The notes beneath the pieces were generated by a model, which worked only from the letters and a program-made list of their open reading frames with translations, had not been told where the DNA came from and did not search any database. A stretch of 64,000 bases of DNA from NCBI GenBank assembly GCA_963702685.1, contig CAVPDQ010000027.1:1-64000 (forward strand), given 5' to 3'. The DNA comes from AP-15 sp963702685 (GTDB lineage Bacteria > Pseudomonadota > Alphaproteobacteria > ATCC43930 > CGMCC-115725). Position numbers and translations under genes: made by a program. Each line of letters starts with the position of its first letter. The first letter of the stretch is position 1. Shown here one piece after another: positions 26,929 through 35,187 of this stretch.

Positions 26929-26967
26929 GGGGTCACCGGACGATTTGTTTAAAAATCGTACGCTAAG
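26929..26967 (+). repeat. Tn3-family terminal inverted repeat
   Basis: Begins GGGGTCACC and ends ACGCTAAG (39 bp), closely resembling the 38-bp repeat at 19722. It faces the resolvase remnant immediately to its right, which is the layout of a Tn3-family end next to tnpR. Confidence 0.65.
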
Positions 26968-27270
26968 GCGCGCTGGCGCGGTGCGCGGTCACAATTCGTG
27001 AAACCGTCGGCGGGCTGATGTTGTAGAGCCGCGCCATTTCAGCGTCGGTCTTGCGACCGAAGATGACGCTTTCCGCGATTTCGCGGCGCTTGGCGGCGTC
27101 GAGCTTCTTACGCCGGCCCCCGATACGGCCCTCCGCACGAGCGGCGGCCAAGCCAGCGGAGGTCCGTTCCCGGATCTGGCGCATTCGAACTCGGCGAAGG
27201 CGCCGACCATCTGCATCATCATGCGTCCGGCCGGGGTGGTGGTATCGATCGCCTCGGTGAGCGGAGCGGA
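26963..27270 (-). pseudogene. tnpR: Tn3-type resolvase (TnpR) C-terminal part, frameshifted
   Basis: TTTPAGRMMMQMVGAFAEFE in one frame, then after a shift near 27195 RERTSAGLAAARAEGRIGGR, KKLDAAKRREIAES and the Hin-type HTH TDAEMARLYNISPPTVSRIV to the stop at 26963. The N-terminal half with the nucleophilic Ser is replaced by unrelated sequence beyond 27270. The stop overlaps the Tn3 inverted repeat. Confidence 0.7.
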
Positions 27271-27610
27271 AGCCTCCTCGGCCGGCAGCGGCCGGCGCAG
27301 CTGGGCGTAGCGGGCGCAATCGGCCACCAACTCGATCGCCAGGGCCAAGGCCGTCGGTATCGCTACCGGCTGGGGCTGATGACGGGCGATTACGTATGGC
27401 CGGCGCGTGGCGGATCAGGTCAGAAGGCGTCGGAAAATCTTACAGGGTGGCAACCCTGCCCAAGGTGGATTGAGCATCTCGCCGACAAGGAGTTAAGTAT
27501 TTGAGTTAGCTTTATTATTTAGTGCAATCCGGCCCAGTTCGGTAATCATCATCGCGGTATATCTGGCACGATAGCCATCGCGGGTGTCGATCAAGTTGAC
27601 AACCCTGCCC
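27271..27610. other. Gene-free stretch before ISAzo13
   Basis: No coding frame with family signal. AT-richer than the surroundings around 27490-27560. The string ACAACCCTGCCC occurs just before the ISAzo13 end at 27611, and a similar CAACCCTGCCC lies at about 27451. The direct repeat may mark an older insertion event. Confidence 0.35.
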
Positions 27611-28968
27611 CTTAGGGACTGGGACGAAACAAGCGAATCGGTTGAAAAGAATCAAGAATTAGTGAAGAACGCAACAATCGAATCACGATATAGATCCCCA
27701 CGGTTCGTTTCCATGGATATTTTGATGGGGTGATTGACGTCGCCGCCATCAAGTCGCGCTTTGACGCGGTCTCGCCGTTCCTTGACGAGCGGGGTCGGCG
27801 GCTGGTTGCGGCGAGCGAAGCGCTGGCGGCGGGCCGCGGCGGCATCCAAGCGGTATGCGCGGCCACCGCGGTGGCGCGCAGCACGATCGGTCGCGGATTG
27901 GTCGAGCTTCGCGGCGGCAAGAACCATCTCGGCGGGCGGGTCCGCCGGGCCGGGGGCGGCCGCAAGGCAGCGGTTGACCGGCAAGCCGGACTGCTTGAAG
28001 CGCTTGCCGAGCTTGTCCAGTCGGCCATTCGCGGCGATCCGCAAGCGGCGCTGCTGTGGGTCAGCAGGAGCCAGCGGCATCTCGCCGGCGCGCTGGCCGA
28101 GCGCGGCTTTACGGCCAGCCATAAGCTGGTCGGCCGGTTGCTGCGGCGTCTCGGTTTCTCTCTTCAGGCCAACCGCAAGACGCGCGAGGGGACCAGCCAT
28201 CCCGATCGCGATGCCCAGTTCGAGCACATCAATGCCCAGGTGAGCGGCTTTCAGTCTGCCGGCCAGCCGGCCATCTCGGTCGACACGAAGAAGAAGGAAT
28301 TGGTCGGAGACTTCAAGAACGGCGGCCGGGAACTGTGCCCCAAAGGCGAGCCCGAGCCGGTGCGGGTTCATGATTTCAAGATCCCCGCACTGGGCAAGGT
28401 GGCACCTTATGGCGTCTATGATATCGCGGCGAACACCGGCTGGGTCAATGTCGGGATCGACCACGATACCGCCGCCTTCGCGGTCGAGAGTATCAGGCGT
28501 TGGTGGCTCGCCCTTGGCCGGGAGCGCTATCCCGCCGCCACCCGGCTGCTGATCACCGCCGATTGCGGCGGCAGCAACGGCGTGCGCGTCCGCCTCTGGA
28601 AACGTGAGTTGCAGACCTTTGCCAATCAATCCGGGCTGGCGATCACGGTCACCCACCACCCGCCCGGCACCAGCAAATGGAACCGCATCGAACATCGCCT
28701 CTTCGCCTTCATCACACAAAACTGGCGCGGCAAGCCGCTGCTCTCCCATGCGGTGATCGTCCAACTGATCGGCGCGACCACGACCAGCACCGGCCTTGCC
28801 GTCCATTGCCGCCTCGACGAGAACGATTACCCCAAGGCGATCAAGGTCTCCGACGCCGAAATGGCCGAGATCAACATCAAGCCCGACGACTTCCACGGCG
28901 AATGGAACTATACGATCTCGCCCACACAGCGCTCCCCGTGACGCGCTTGTTCCGTCTCAGGCCCTTAG
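27611..28968 (+). mobile_element. ISAzo13-family element
   Basis: Terminal inverted repeats of about 25 bp: CTTAGGGACTGGGACGAAAC at 27611 and CTAAGGGCCTGAGACGGAAC on the minus strand from 28968, both continuing AAGCG. A single transposase fills the element. It appears complete. Confidence 0.8.
27730..28941 (+). CDS. ISAzo13-family transposase
   Basis: 403 residues, GTG start at 27730. The N-terminal HTH region (GIQAVCAATAVARSTIGRGL) is followed by the ISAzo13 DDE core: SVDTKKKELVGDFKNGGREL (first Asp), RLLITADCGGSNGVRVRLWK (second Asp) and HHPPGTSKWNRIEHRLFAFI (Glu). It ends NIKPDDFHGEWNYTISP, the family hallmark. The frame is intact. Confidence 0.9.
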   Translation: MIDVAAIKSRFDAVSPFLDERGRRLVAASEALAAGRGGIQAVCAATAVARSTIGRGLVELRGGKNHLGGRVRRAGGGRKAAVDRQAGLLEALAELVQSAIRGDPQAALLWVSRSQRHLAGALAERGFTASHKLVGRLLRRLGFSLQANRKTREGTSHPDRDAQFEHINAQVSGFQSAGQPAISVDTKKKELVGDFKNGGRELCPKGEPEPVRVHDFKIPALGKVAPYGVYDIAANTGWVNVGIDHDTAAFAVESIRRWWLALGRERYPAATRLLITADCGGSNGVRVRLWKRELQTFANQSGLAITVTHHPPGTSKWNRIEHRLFAFITQNWRGKPLLSHAVIVQLIGATTTSTGLAVHCRLDENDYPKAIKVSDAEMAEINIKPDDFHGEWNYTISPTQRSP

Positions 28969-29018
28969 CACATCGGCCCTGAGAACACGGTTAAATCGTT
29001 AATTTTGCCTGCCGTTTC

Positions 29019-30395
29019 GGGTCGTGTCCCGTCGAGCGGTGGTCATCGCGGATCGTCGGTAGGGTTTGGTTGGAGCCATTCAACCGAACCGAGGAGCCGA
29101 CAATGAGCGACGAGATGATGAGCCTTCGCACGCTGTTGGAGAAGAGCTCGGATGCCGAGCTGCTGCGCGAGATGGTTGGGTTTGCCGCGCAGCGTTTGAT
29201 GGAGCTGGAGGTCGAGAGCCTGACCGGCGCCGGGCACGGCGAGCGCAGTCCGGATCGGATTAATTACCGCAACGGCTATCGCGAGCGCGACTGGGAGACG
29301 CGCGCCGGCACGGTCGAGCTGCGCATCCCCAAGCTGCGCCGCAACAGTTATTTTCCGGGCTTCCTCGAGCCGCGCCGGATGGCCGAGAAGGCGCTGACCG
29401 CGGTCATTCAGGAAGCCTACATCGACGGTGTCTCGACCCGCTCGGTCGACGAGCTGGTGAAGGCGATGGGCATGACCGGCATCTCCAAAAGCCAGGTCAG
29501 CCGGCTGTGCGGCGAGATCGACGACAAGGTTGCTGCTTTCCTCAACCGCCCGCTGGAGGGCGATTGGCCCTACCTGTGGCTCGATGCGACCTACGTGAAG
29601 GTCCGCGAGCAGGGGCGCATCGTCTCGGTCGCGGTGATTGTCGCGGTGGCGGTCAACGGCGATGGAAGGCGCGAGGTGCTGGGTCTCTCGATCGGCGTCT
29701 CCGAGGCCGAGACGTTCTGGACCGAGTTTCTGCGCTCGCTGGCGCGGCGCGGCCTGCGCGGCGTCAAGCTGGTGATCTCGGATGCGCACGAGGGGCTGAA
29801 GGCGGCGGTCGCCAAGGTGCTGCACGCTTCCTGGCAGCGCTGCCGGGTGCACTTCATGCGCAATGTCCTGGCCTATGCCGGTAAGCAGGGGCGCCGCGTC
29901 GTCGCCGCCTTCATCGGCACCGCGTTTGTCCAAGACGATGCCGAAGCCGCCCGCGCTCAATGGCGCCAGGTGGCCGACCAGCTCCGGCCAAAGGTGTCCA
30001 AACTCGCCACGCTGATGGATGACGCGGAAACCGATGTCCTGGCTTTCATGAGCTTCCCAACCTCCCTCGCGAAAGCGGGGGATCACCGGCTGAAGATCCA
30101 CATCAACCAATCCGCTGGAACGGCTCAACGGCGAGATCAAGCGCCGCACCGAGGTCGTCGGCATCTTCCCCAACGAGGCCGCCATCACCCGCCTCGTCGG
30201 CGCCATCCTCTTGGAGCAGAACGACGAATGGGCCGTCCAGCGAGCCCGCTACATGACGCTGGAAACCATCGCACCGTTGAGCGACGATCCCCTCGTCAAG
30301 CTGCCCGCCGTGGCCGCAGCCTGACGATACCGGCCAGCCCTGCCGGAGAGCGCGAAACCAGCGCCGCTCTTACACCACGCCTGCGGACACGATCC
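29019..30395 (+). mobile_element. IS256-family element (type 3)
   Basis: The left end GGGTCGTGTCCCGTCGAGCG at 29019 and the right end (minus strand from 30395) GGATCGTGTCCGCAGGCGTG form an imperfect inverted repeat. One transposase gene, broken by a frameshift and by a REP-like insertion. Confidence 0.75.
29103..30324 (+). pseudogene. IS256-family transposase (type 3), frameshifted
   Basis: Starts MSDEMMSLRTLLEKSSDAEL. Asp in WPYLWLDATYVKVREQGRIV and Asp in VKLVISDAHEGLKAAVAKVL are present. After LAFMSFP the REP-like insertion encodes TSLAKAGD. Just past HRLKIH an extra A near 30106 moves the frame, so that NPLERLNGEIKRRTEVVGIF, carrying the third acidic residue, is read in +1 to the stop at 30322. 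The original product would be about 400 residues. Confidence 0.85.
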
Positions 30396-30435
30396 CCTTT
30401 CGCACAAGCCGACCAAATCCGACATGCATCGCGGG

Positions 30436-30452
30436 TGTCGGTTTCCTTACAG
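30436..30452 (+). promoter_or_regulatory. Possible activator-binding motif upstream of PEP-CTERM gene
   Basis: TGTCGGTTTCCTTACAG lies 53 nt before the -24 element. It resembles the motifs upstream of the first PEP-CTERM gene (TGTCGGAATTTTTAACA, TGTCGGTCGATTTTACA). Weak evidence. Confidence 0.3.
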
Positions 30453-30505
30453 ATTGGCGCGATACGCGGTCTACCGGACAACGCATCGCGAGGGAATCCG
30501 CCCGC

Positions 30506-30521
30506 TGGCGCGATTTTTGCT
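30506..30521 (+). promoter_or_regulatory. Sigma-54 (-24/-12) promoter of the second PEP-CTERM gene
   Basis: TGGCGCGATTTTTGCT has GG and GC separated by exactly 10 nt and a T-rich -12 side, close to the RpoN consensus. The predicted transcript start near 30533 gives a leader of about 26 nt to the ATG at 30559. It lies just beyond the IS256 type 3 end. Confidence 0.7.
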
Positions 30522-30558
30522 CAGTAAACCATGGCTACTACCAAGGGAGATTAGGACA

Positions 30559-31293
30559 ATGAAACCAGTTTTACCCGGCCTGGCTGCGGTCGGATTGATC
30601 GTCGGTCTGTCGTCCTCCGCGCATGCCACCTTGCAACTGGCATTCGATATAAACGGGGTTGCGTTCAGCTGCGCGGATAATGCCGCTTGCGACACCAACT
30701 CCGCCGTCGGAACAATCCAACTTGCAAACGATACGTTTGCCGGTGTGCAAGTCAACGGCTCGATCACGACCTCGTCGGGAACTCCAGCCAATCCCGGCCC
30801 ATTGGATATCCTCAACGCCTCGTCGCTATCGATCATCAACACTAATAAGGTCTCGGTGGACTTCAATACTGCGATCAGCGACACCGATTTTAAGGGGCCG
30901 GTTTCCTCATTCACGGCCTCGGGTTCCGGCACCTTCCAGTCGGCTCCTGGGTCCTCGGTTACGCTAGGCTTCTTTGACGACCCGGCCAATACGCAGGGCG
31001 CCAACACCTCCACGGACGCGCCCGGCACCCAGGTCTTCTCATTTTCTCACACGGCGGTTGGAGATGCGGACTCGTTCAGCCAGGACCAAACCGGTGCGGC
31101 CAGCGATTCCGGCCTGTTCTCGATGACCTTAACATCCAGCGGCACGCTGATCGCCGGCGGGGAACTGATCAATAACGGTCGGACCATAATCAAGACCCCG
31201 ACGACCTCGGTTCCCGAACCGGCCTCGCTGATGCTTCTCGGCGCAGCGCTTCTGAGTTTGGGTTTGTACCGTCGGCAGCGCAATACTGTCTAA
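30559..31293 (+). CDS. PEP-CTERM sorting domain protein
   Basis: 244 residues, ATG 30559. Signal peptide MKPVLPGLAAVGLIVGLSSS ending AHA. The mature part is Ser/Thr/Asn/Asp-rich and predicted beta-rich (NKVSVDFNTAISDTDFKG; FSFSHTAVGDADSFSQDQTG). The C-terminal tail SVPEPASLMLLGAALLSLGL followed by YRRQR is a classic PEP-CTERM signal for exosortase processing. Two Cys near residues 35-42 (CADNAAC) may pair. It is driven by a sigma-54-type promoter and followed by a GC hairpin. The function of the mature region is unknown. Confidence 0.9.
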   Translation: MKPVLPGLAAVGLIVGLSSSAHATLQLAFDINGVAFSCADNAACDTNSAVGTIQLANDTFAGVQVNGSITTSSGTPANPGPLDILNASSLSIINTNKVSVDFNTAISDTDFKGPVSSFTASGSGTFQSAPGSSVTLGFFDDPANTQGANTSTDAPGTQVFSFSHTAVGDADSFSQDQTGAASDSGLFSMTLTSSGTLIAGGELINNGRTIIKTPTTSVPEPASLMLLGAALLSLGLYRRQRNTV

Positions 31294-31318
31294 ACAAAAA
31301 CCCCACCCTGGAAAGCTT

Positions 31319-31343
31319 GGGCGCCGCTCACACGGCGGCGCCC
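31319..31343 (+). terminator. GC-rich hairpin after PEP-CTERM gene
   Basis: GGGCGCCGC, 7 nt, GCGGCGCCC: a perfect 9-bp stem 26 nt after the stop codon. No T-run follows, so intrinsic termination is only possible; it may act as a 3' stabiliser. Confidence 0.45.
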
Positions 31344-31416
31344 ATCTCTGCGCGGCGCGGCAAGCTTAGCGATCTTCTCGAAATCGTCGGGCAACAGCCT
31401 CAGTGCACGGCATCTG

Positions 31417-32040
31417 GGGCCCTAAGGAACTGCTGAACTATCGGCGTTGGGATTTTTGCCGGCGCCGGGGCCGCATTTTTTTGAGGATTGGCGCTGGTTA
31501 TCCGGCTCGACCAGGCGCTTTGACCGATATCTCGGCGCGTCTGCCGGCCGCTTGGGCACGGCGGACGCAGCTCGGGTGTCATGGCGCTGCCAGCCGCCTG
31601 CGCAACGCATACAAATTCGCCAGGCCGATCAGCGTCATCATCACCTGAGCGGCGTTCTTCGCCAGCCCGCGGTAGCGCACCTTGGTATAGCCGAACTGCC
31701 GCTTGACGATGCGGAATACATGTTCGACCCGTGCCCGGATGCCCGAGTTCCGGCGGTTGCGCTTTCTCTGGCTGGCGGAAAGCCCCGCGCCCAGGCTCCC
31801 CTTGGGCTTGGCCTTGTCCTGCACCCGCCAGGTCATGCCCAGCGCGCGCGCCCCGCGCTTGTACTCGTCGCTGGCGTAGCCGGCATCGCCGAACACCACC
31901 TGGTCGCTGCCGCGCAGCAGATTAGGCAATTCGCCGATGTCGGCCCGATTGGCCGGCCGCGGTCACGATGACGCTGTGCACCGCCCCGCTGTCGACATCC
32001 GCGCCGATGTGGATTTTCATCCCGAAATATCCGATAGAAG
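31417..32040 (-). mobile_element. IS5-family element remnant
   Basis: The left end at about 31417 reads GGGCCCTAAGGAACTGCTGA. The transposase C-terminus is in two frames: YFGMKIHIGADVDSGAVHSV (about 31955-32035), then after a shift near 31935 NLLRGSDQVVFGDAGYASDE, GIRARVEHVFRIVKRQFGYT and KVRYRGLAKN to a stop at 31579. The second Asp and final Glu of the DDE triad are present; the N-terminal third is missing. Confidence 0.75.
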
Positions 32041-32155
32041 GGCCACGCGCGCCGGAATATATTATTTCACGGCCGCGAAGGCTGAAAAGCGAGACGCCGC
32101 CTTGTTGACGGCAAGGCGACGCCTCTGACCCTACCTCGCAAACGAAGTGCGAAGC

Positions 32156-32890
32156 ATGGCTAACCGGGATCAAAACAAAGTCCGCCCCCGACCGGCAACC
32201 CGCGATCTACGGCTATTGCCGGGTGTCGACGTCGGAGCAGCGCGACAACGGGGTCAGCCTCACCGAGCAGCAGCGGCGAATCGAGGGCCGCTGCCTGGAG
32301 CAGGGGTGGACCCTCACCGAGCTGTTCGTCGAGGGCGGCGTCTCGGGCTCGGTGCCGTTTGCCAAACGACCGCAGGGCGGCAGACGGATCCGCCGGCTGC
32401 TGCCCGGCGATATCGTGATCGGCCCAAAGCTCGACCGCGTTTTCCGCAGTGCGCTCGACGCCTTGTCGGTGATCGCCGACTTCAAGGCGCGCCAGATCCA
32501 TTTGTGGCTCTTGGACCTCGGCGGCGATTGCAGCGGCAACGGCATCTCCGAGCTGATGCTGACCGTCCTGGCCGCGGTCGCGCAATTCGAGCGCACCCGC
32601 CTCGCCGAGCGCATCCTCGATGCCAAAGCCGAGCTGCACCGCACCGCCCGCCACCAGGGCGGCACCAAGCCGTTCGGCTGGCGGCTTGGGCCGCCCGCAG
32701 GCAAGGGCACCGCACCCGTGCTCCATTCCGACCCGGCGGAGCAGAAGGCGATTCGCGAAATCGTCCGGCTGCGCGGCGAGGGCGAGACCCTGATGGGGAT
32801 CAAACGGGTGCTGGCCGAGCGCCGGATCAAGCCGTCGCACAGACGATCGCCAATATCTGCGAGCGTGCCAAGCTGGTGGCGGCGGCGTGA
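32156..32890 (+). pseudogene. Large-type serine recombinase/resolvase, frameshifted
   Basis: The catalytic domain is clear: IYGYCRVSTSEQRDNGVSLT (nucleophilic Ser), GDIVIGPKLDRVFRSALDAL, then LTVLAAVAQFERTRLAERIL. The only plausible start (ATG 32156, MANRDQNKVRP) is in another frame, joined if one base is lost in the C-run 32185-32189. A second shift near 32838 is needed to reach the recombinase-type C-terminus QTIANICERAKLVAAA ending at 32890. It is presumably the integrase or invertase of an associated element, now probably inactive. Confidence 0.65.
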
Positions 32891-33281
32891 GCGAGCTGCG
32901 CCAGGATCGCCTCGAAGCCCGTCTCGGGCGGATCGAGGAAACCGTCGCCCGCATCGACGAGCGGTTGGCGGCGAGCCTGCCGCATCTCGCCACCAAGGCC
33001 GAGCTGGCCGACCTGCTCGGCGAAAACAGCAGGCTGCGCAGCGACCTGCTCGGCGACAGCGGCAGATTGCGCAGCGACATGACCGGGGAGATCGGCAAGC
33101 TGCGCGCCGAGATCGCCGACAAGCCGTCGCGGGGGCTACCTGTGGGGCGTCATGGCGGCGATGGTCGGCGCTCAGGCGGTAGCGCTCGCCGCCGCCGGGC
33201 TGATTTTTGCCTTTGTCGCCGCCCGCGTGCCGAACGCTCCGCCGCCGGCCCCGCAGCACTCGGTCTGGCAGCTGCCATGAC
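32887..33281 (+). pseudogene. Coiled-coil protein with C-terminal membrane anchor, frameshifted
   Basis: Overlaps the recombinase stop by 4 nt (ATG at 32887). LEARLGRIEETVARIDERLA, TKAELADL and repeated RLRSDL heptads form a coiled coil. After the G-run at 33131-33135 the sensible continuation is in another frame: GYLWGVMAAMVGAQAVALAA, GLIFAFVAARVP, a transmembrane helix, ending WQLP at 33281. Such coiled-coil plus TM proteins are common in prophages and ICEs. The single lesion at a homopolymer may be a sequencing error. Confidence 0.5.
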
Positions 33282-33290
33282 CGACCTGGC

Positions 33291-33797
33291 ATGAAGCTCT
33301 GCCAGGATTGCCGCTTTGCCCATCGTGATCGGCCGGCCCAGCCGGAGCTGTTCTGGTTCTACGGGCATCCCAGCGCGGTGGTAGTGCTGCCGCCGAGCTT
33401 TCTGACTGGCAGGACCCGGCCGCCGCAGCGTTTGAGCTGCCTCGATGCGCGGATTGATGCGCCGCAGCGCTGCGGCCCCGCCGCCAAATTCTTCGAGCCG
33501 ATCGATGAGAGCGAACCGCGGCGCTGGCCCGAGGATATCGAGGATGCCTTTGCCGCCGACATTGCCGCCTTTGAATGGACCATGCTGTCGCCGGCCGAGA
33601 CCGGGCTCGCCTGCGAGGTCTGGGTTTGCGACATCAAGCCGATCGTCGCGGTCAGCCAGCCGGCGGGCCTGATGCCGCGCGCGGACATCAACCGGCTCTA
33701 CCGCTGGCTCAAGCTCAACGCCGAAGCGCTGGACGCGGCGCAGAGCGGCGCGATCGACACCGCCGAGCTGGGCCGCCGGCTGCGCCGGCTGCCATGA
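33291..33797 (+). CDS. Hypothetical protein with N-terminal CxxC (CQDCRF)
   Basis: 168 residues, ATG 33291. It opens MKLCQDCRFAHRDRPAQPEL and has further Cys/His (RLSCLDARIDAPQRCGPAAK), suggesting a small zinc-binding site. A middle acidic helix (WPEDIEDAFAADIAAFEWTM) and a C-terminal helix pair (LYRWLKLNAEALDAA) follow. No family is recognised. It lies between a recombinase-linked gene and a second protein with the same N-terminal motif, suggesting a mobile-element cassette. Confidence 0.55.
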   Translation: MKLCQDCRFAHRDRPAQPELFWFYGHPSAVVVLPPSFLTGRTRPPQRLSCLDARIDAPQRCGPAAKFFEPIDESEPRRWPEDIEDAFAADIAAFEWTMLSPAETGLACEVWVCDIKPIVAVSQPAGLMPRADINRLYRWLKLNAEALDAAQSGAIDTAELGRRLRRLP

Positions 33798-33804
33798 ACC
33801 TGCG

Positions 33805-34206
33805 ATGACGCTCGCCGAGGAGCTGAGGACCGCGGTGGTGCCGCCGGCCTTGTGCCGCGACTGCCGCTTCTGCCGGCCGAAATGGGGCGTGGCGGTCGTG
33901 CCGCTGTTCTGGCCCTTCCCCTATATCTGGCGGCTGATGTGGGAAAGCACCGAATGCCGGCATCCGACCTCGCTGCGCCCGGCGCTGCCCCCGGACATGG
34001 TCACCGGCCGGCGTCACCGGCCGTGGCGAATGTCCTGCGACACCGCCCGCGCCGCGCACTATCTGGACACGTCCTGCGGACCCGAGGCGCGCCACTGGCA
34101 GGCGCGCGATTATCCGAGATGGTTGTGGACCGCGGGGCCGATCGCCCTCGGCACCGTGCTCACGGCGGTCTATTTCGCAGCTCTATGGTTCGTCTTCAGA
34201 GGGTGA
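33805..34206 (+). CDS. Hypothetical membrane protein with CRDCRFC motif
   Basis: 133 residues. LCRDCRFCRPKWGVAVVPLF near residues 16-35, further Cys (STECRHPTSLR, MSCDTARAAHYLDTSCGPEA), then one C-terminal transmembrane helix (GPIALGTVLTAVYFAALWFV). Eight nucleotides separate it from the preceding CxxC gene, so the two are probably co-transcribed. The shared C(Q/R)DCRF start suggests a common metal-binding module. Function unknown. Confidence 0.55.
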   Translation: MTLAEELRTAVVPPALCRDCRFCRPKWGVAVVPLFWPFPYIWRLMWESTECRHPTSLRPALPPDMVTGRRHRPWRMSCDTARAAHYLDTSCGPEARHWQARDYPRWLWTAGPIALGTVLTAVYFAALWFVFRG

Positions 34207-34231
34207 GCGCGCCCCGCCCCGGCTGGGAGGT

Positions 34232-34503
34232 AACGATGATCGTCGTGTTTTCCTTCTCGATGCGAACTCTCTTGGCCCGGCCGAGCATGTCGAGCGTGAC
34301 GTTTTCGAGCTTGATGCCGAGATCCTCGCTGATCACCTGATCGCCGGTCAGGATGGCAAGGTCTTCGAGCATCGATTTGCGCCGGTCGCCAAAGCCCGGG
34401 GCCTTGACCGCCGCGACCTTGAGGCCGCCACGCAATTTGTTGACGACGAGCGTCGCCAGCGCCTCACCCTCGATATCCTCGGCGACGATCAGCAGCGGGT
34501 TGC
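34232..34503 (-). pseudogene. groEL: groEL internal fragment
   Basis: About 90 residues: NPLLIVAEDIEGEALATLVV, NKLRGGLKVAAVKAPGFGDR, RKSMLEDLAILTGDQVISED and LGIKLENVTLDMLGRAKRVR. This is the GroEL apical domain and hinge (roughly residues 260-350). Neither end of the gene is present. It is probably a duplicated scrap, since the essential copy must be elsewhere. Confidence 0.85.
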
Positions 34504-34674
34504 CGCTCTGGAGCCCGGCTCGACCCGGAGCAGCGGGAGCCGTTCAACGGCGCCAGCTGAAACAGTCGAGATCAAATAAGAGCCCGCGCGGGGGATCGTG
34601 GCCCCCCAGAGCCAGCGTCCAGGGCATTTTTGTGAGCGGCGAGACTGATTGCCGACCCGCCTCGTTGGCCTGGA

Positions 34675-34962
34675 ATGAGCCATCCCCTGGTCAAACTATC
34701 GCGGCGCGCGACAGGTGTCTATTGGCCGGAAACCCGATGGCGGCGTCCGGTAAGCCCGGCCCTCCGCATCTCCCGCCAAGTGTTCCCGGTGGTGGTGGTC
34801 GCCGGCATCGTTATGCTCGCGGTGGCGGCGATCGGTCTCAATACCAAGACCGATGGCGGCACCGCGCGAGACTTCATTGCCGGGCTGGCGGCACCGATTG
34901 GCCTTGGGCTCGTCGCGATCGTCGTGACCCTCCGGCTCAGCCTACGGCTGAAACGACGCTGA
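34675..34962 (+). CDS. Hypothetical two-TM membrane protein
   Basis: 95 residues. Basic N-terminus, then VFPVVVVAGIVMLAVAAIGL and, after a short polar loop (NTKTDGGTARDF), IAGLAAPIGLGLVAIVVTLR, ending in a basic LRLKRR. The hydrophobic pattern supports a real small membrane protein, but the start codon and function are uncertain. Confidence 0.4.
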   Translation: MSHPLVKLSRRATGVYWPETRWRRPVSPALRISRQVFPVVVVAGIVMLAVAAIGLNTKTDGGTARDFIAGLAAPIGLGLVAIVVTLRLSLRLKRR

Positions 34963-35022
34963 TATCTCTGCCTCGACGTGTACGACGCCGGCTCAATCCA
35001 GCCTGCCAACTGGTGGCGCCTG

Positions 35023-35184
35023 TTAGCGCCTCGACCGCCTGATCCGCGGCCACACGACCCGCCCATCTTCATCGCTACGGTCGAGCATCACGTCGGCGCG
35101 CTTGGCGGCTTCAAGCTCGGCGTTGGCGCCGTGCTTGCGGATCAGCAGTTCCGCGGCGCACCAAATGGCGATTTCGGGGACCAT
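35023..35184 (-). CDS. Small conserved-looking protein downstream of traG
   Basis: 53 residues: MVPEIAIWCAAELLIRKHGA, NAELEAAKRADVMLDRSDED, GRVVWPRIRR. The pattern W.AA..LI..HG..A..EA..RAD...D..D.DG...W.RI is recalled from small proteins next to conjugation genes in alphaproteobacteria. Function unknown. Being in line with the truncated traG, it is probably part of the same transfer region. Confidence 0.5.
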   Translation of the reverse strand: MVPEIAIWCAAELLIRKHGANAELEAAKRADVMLDRSDEDGRVVWPRIRRSRR

Positions 35185-35187
35185 CGC

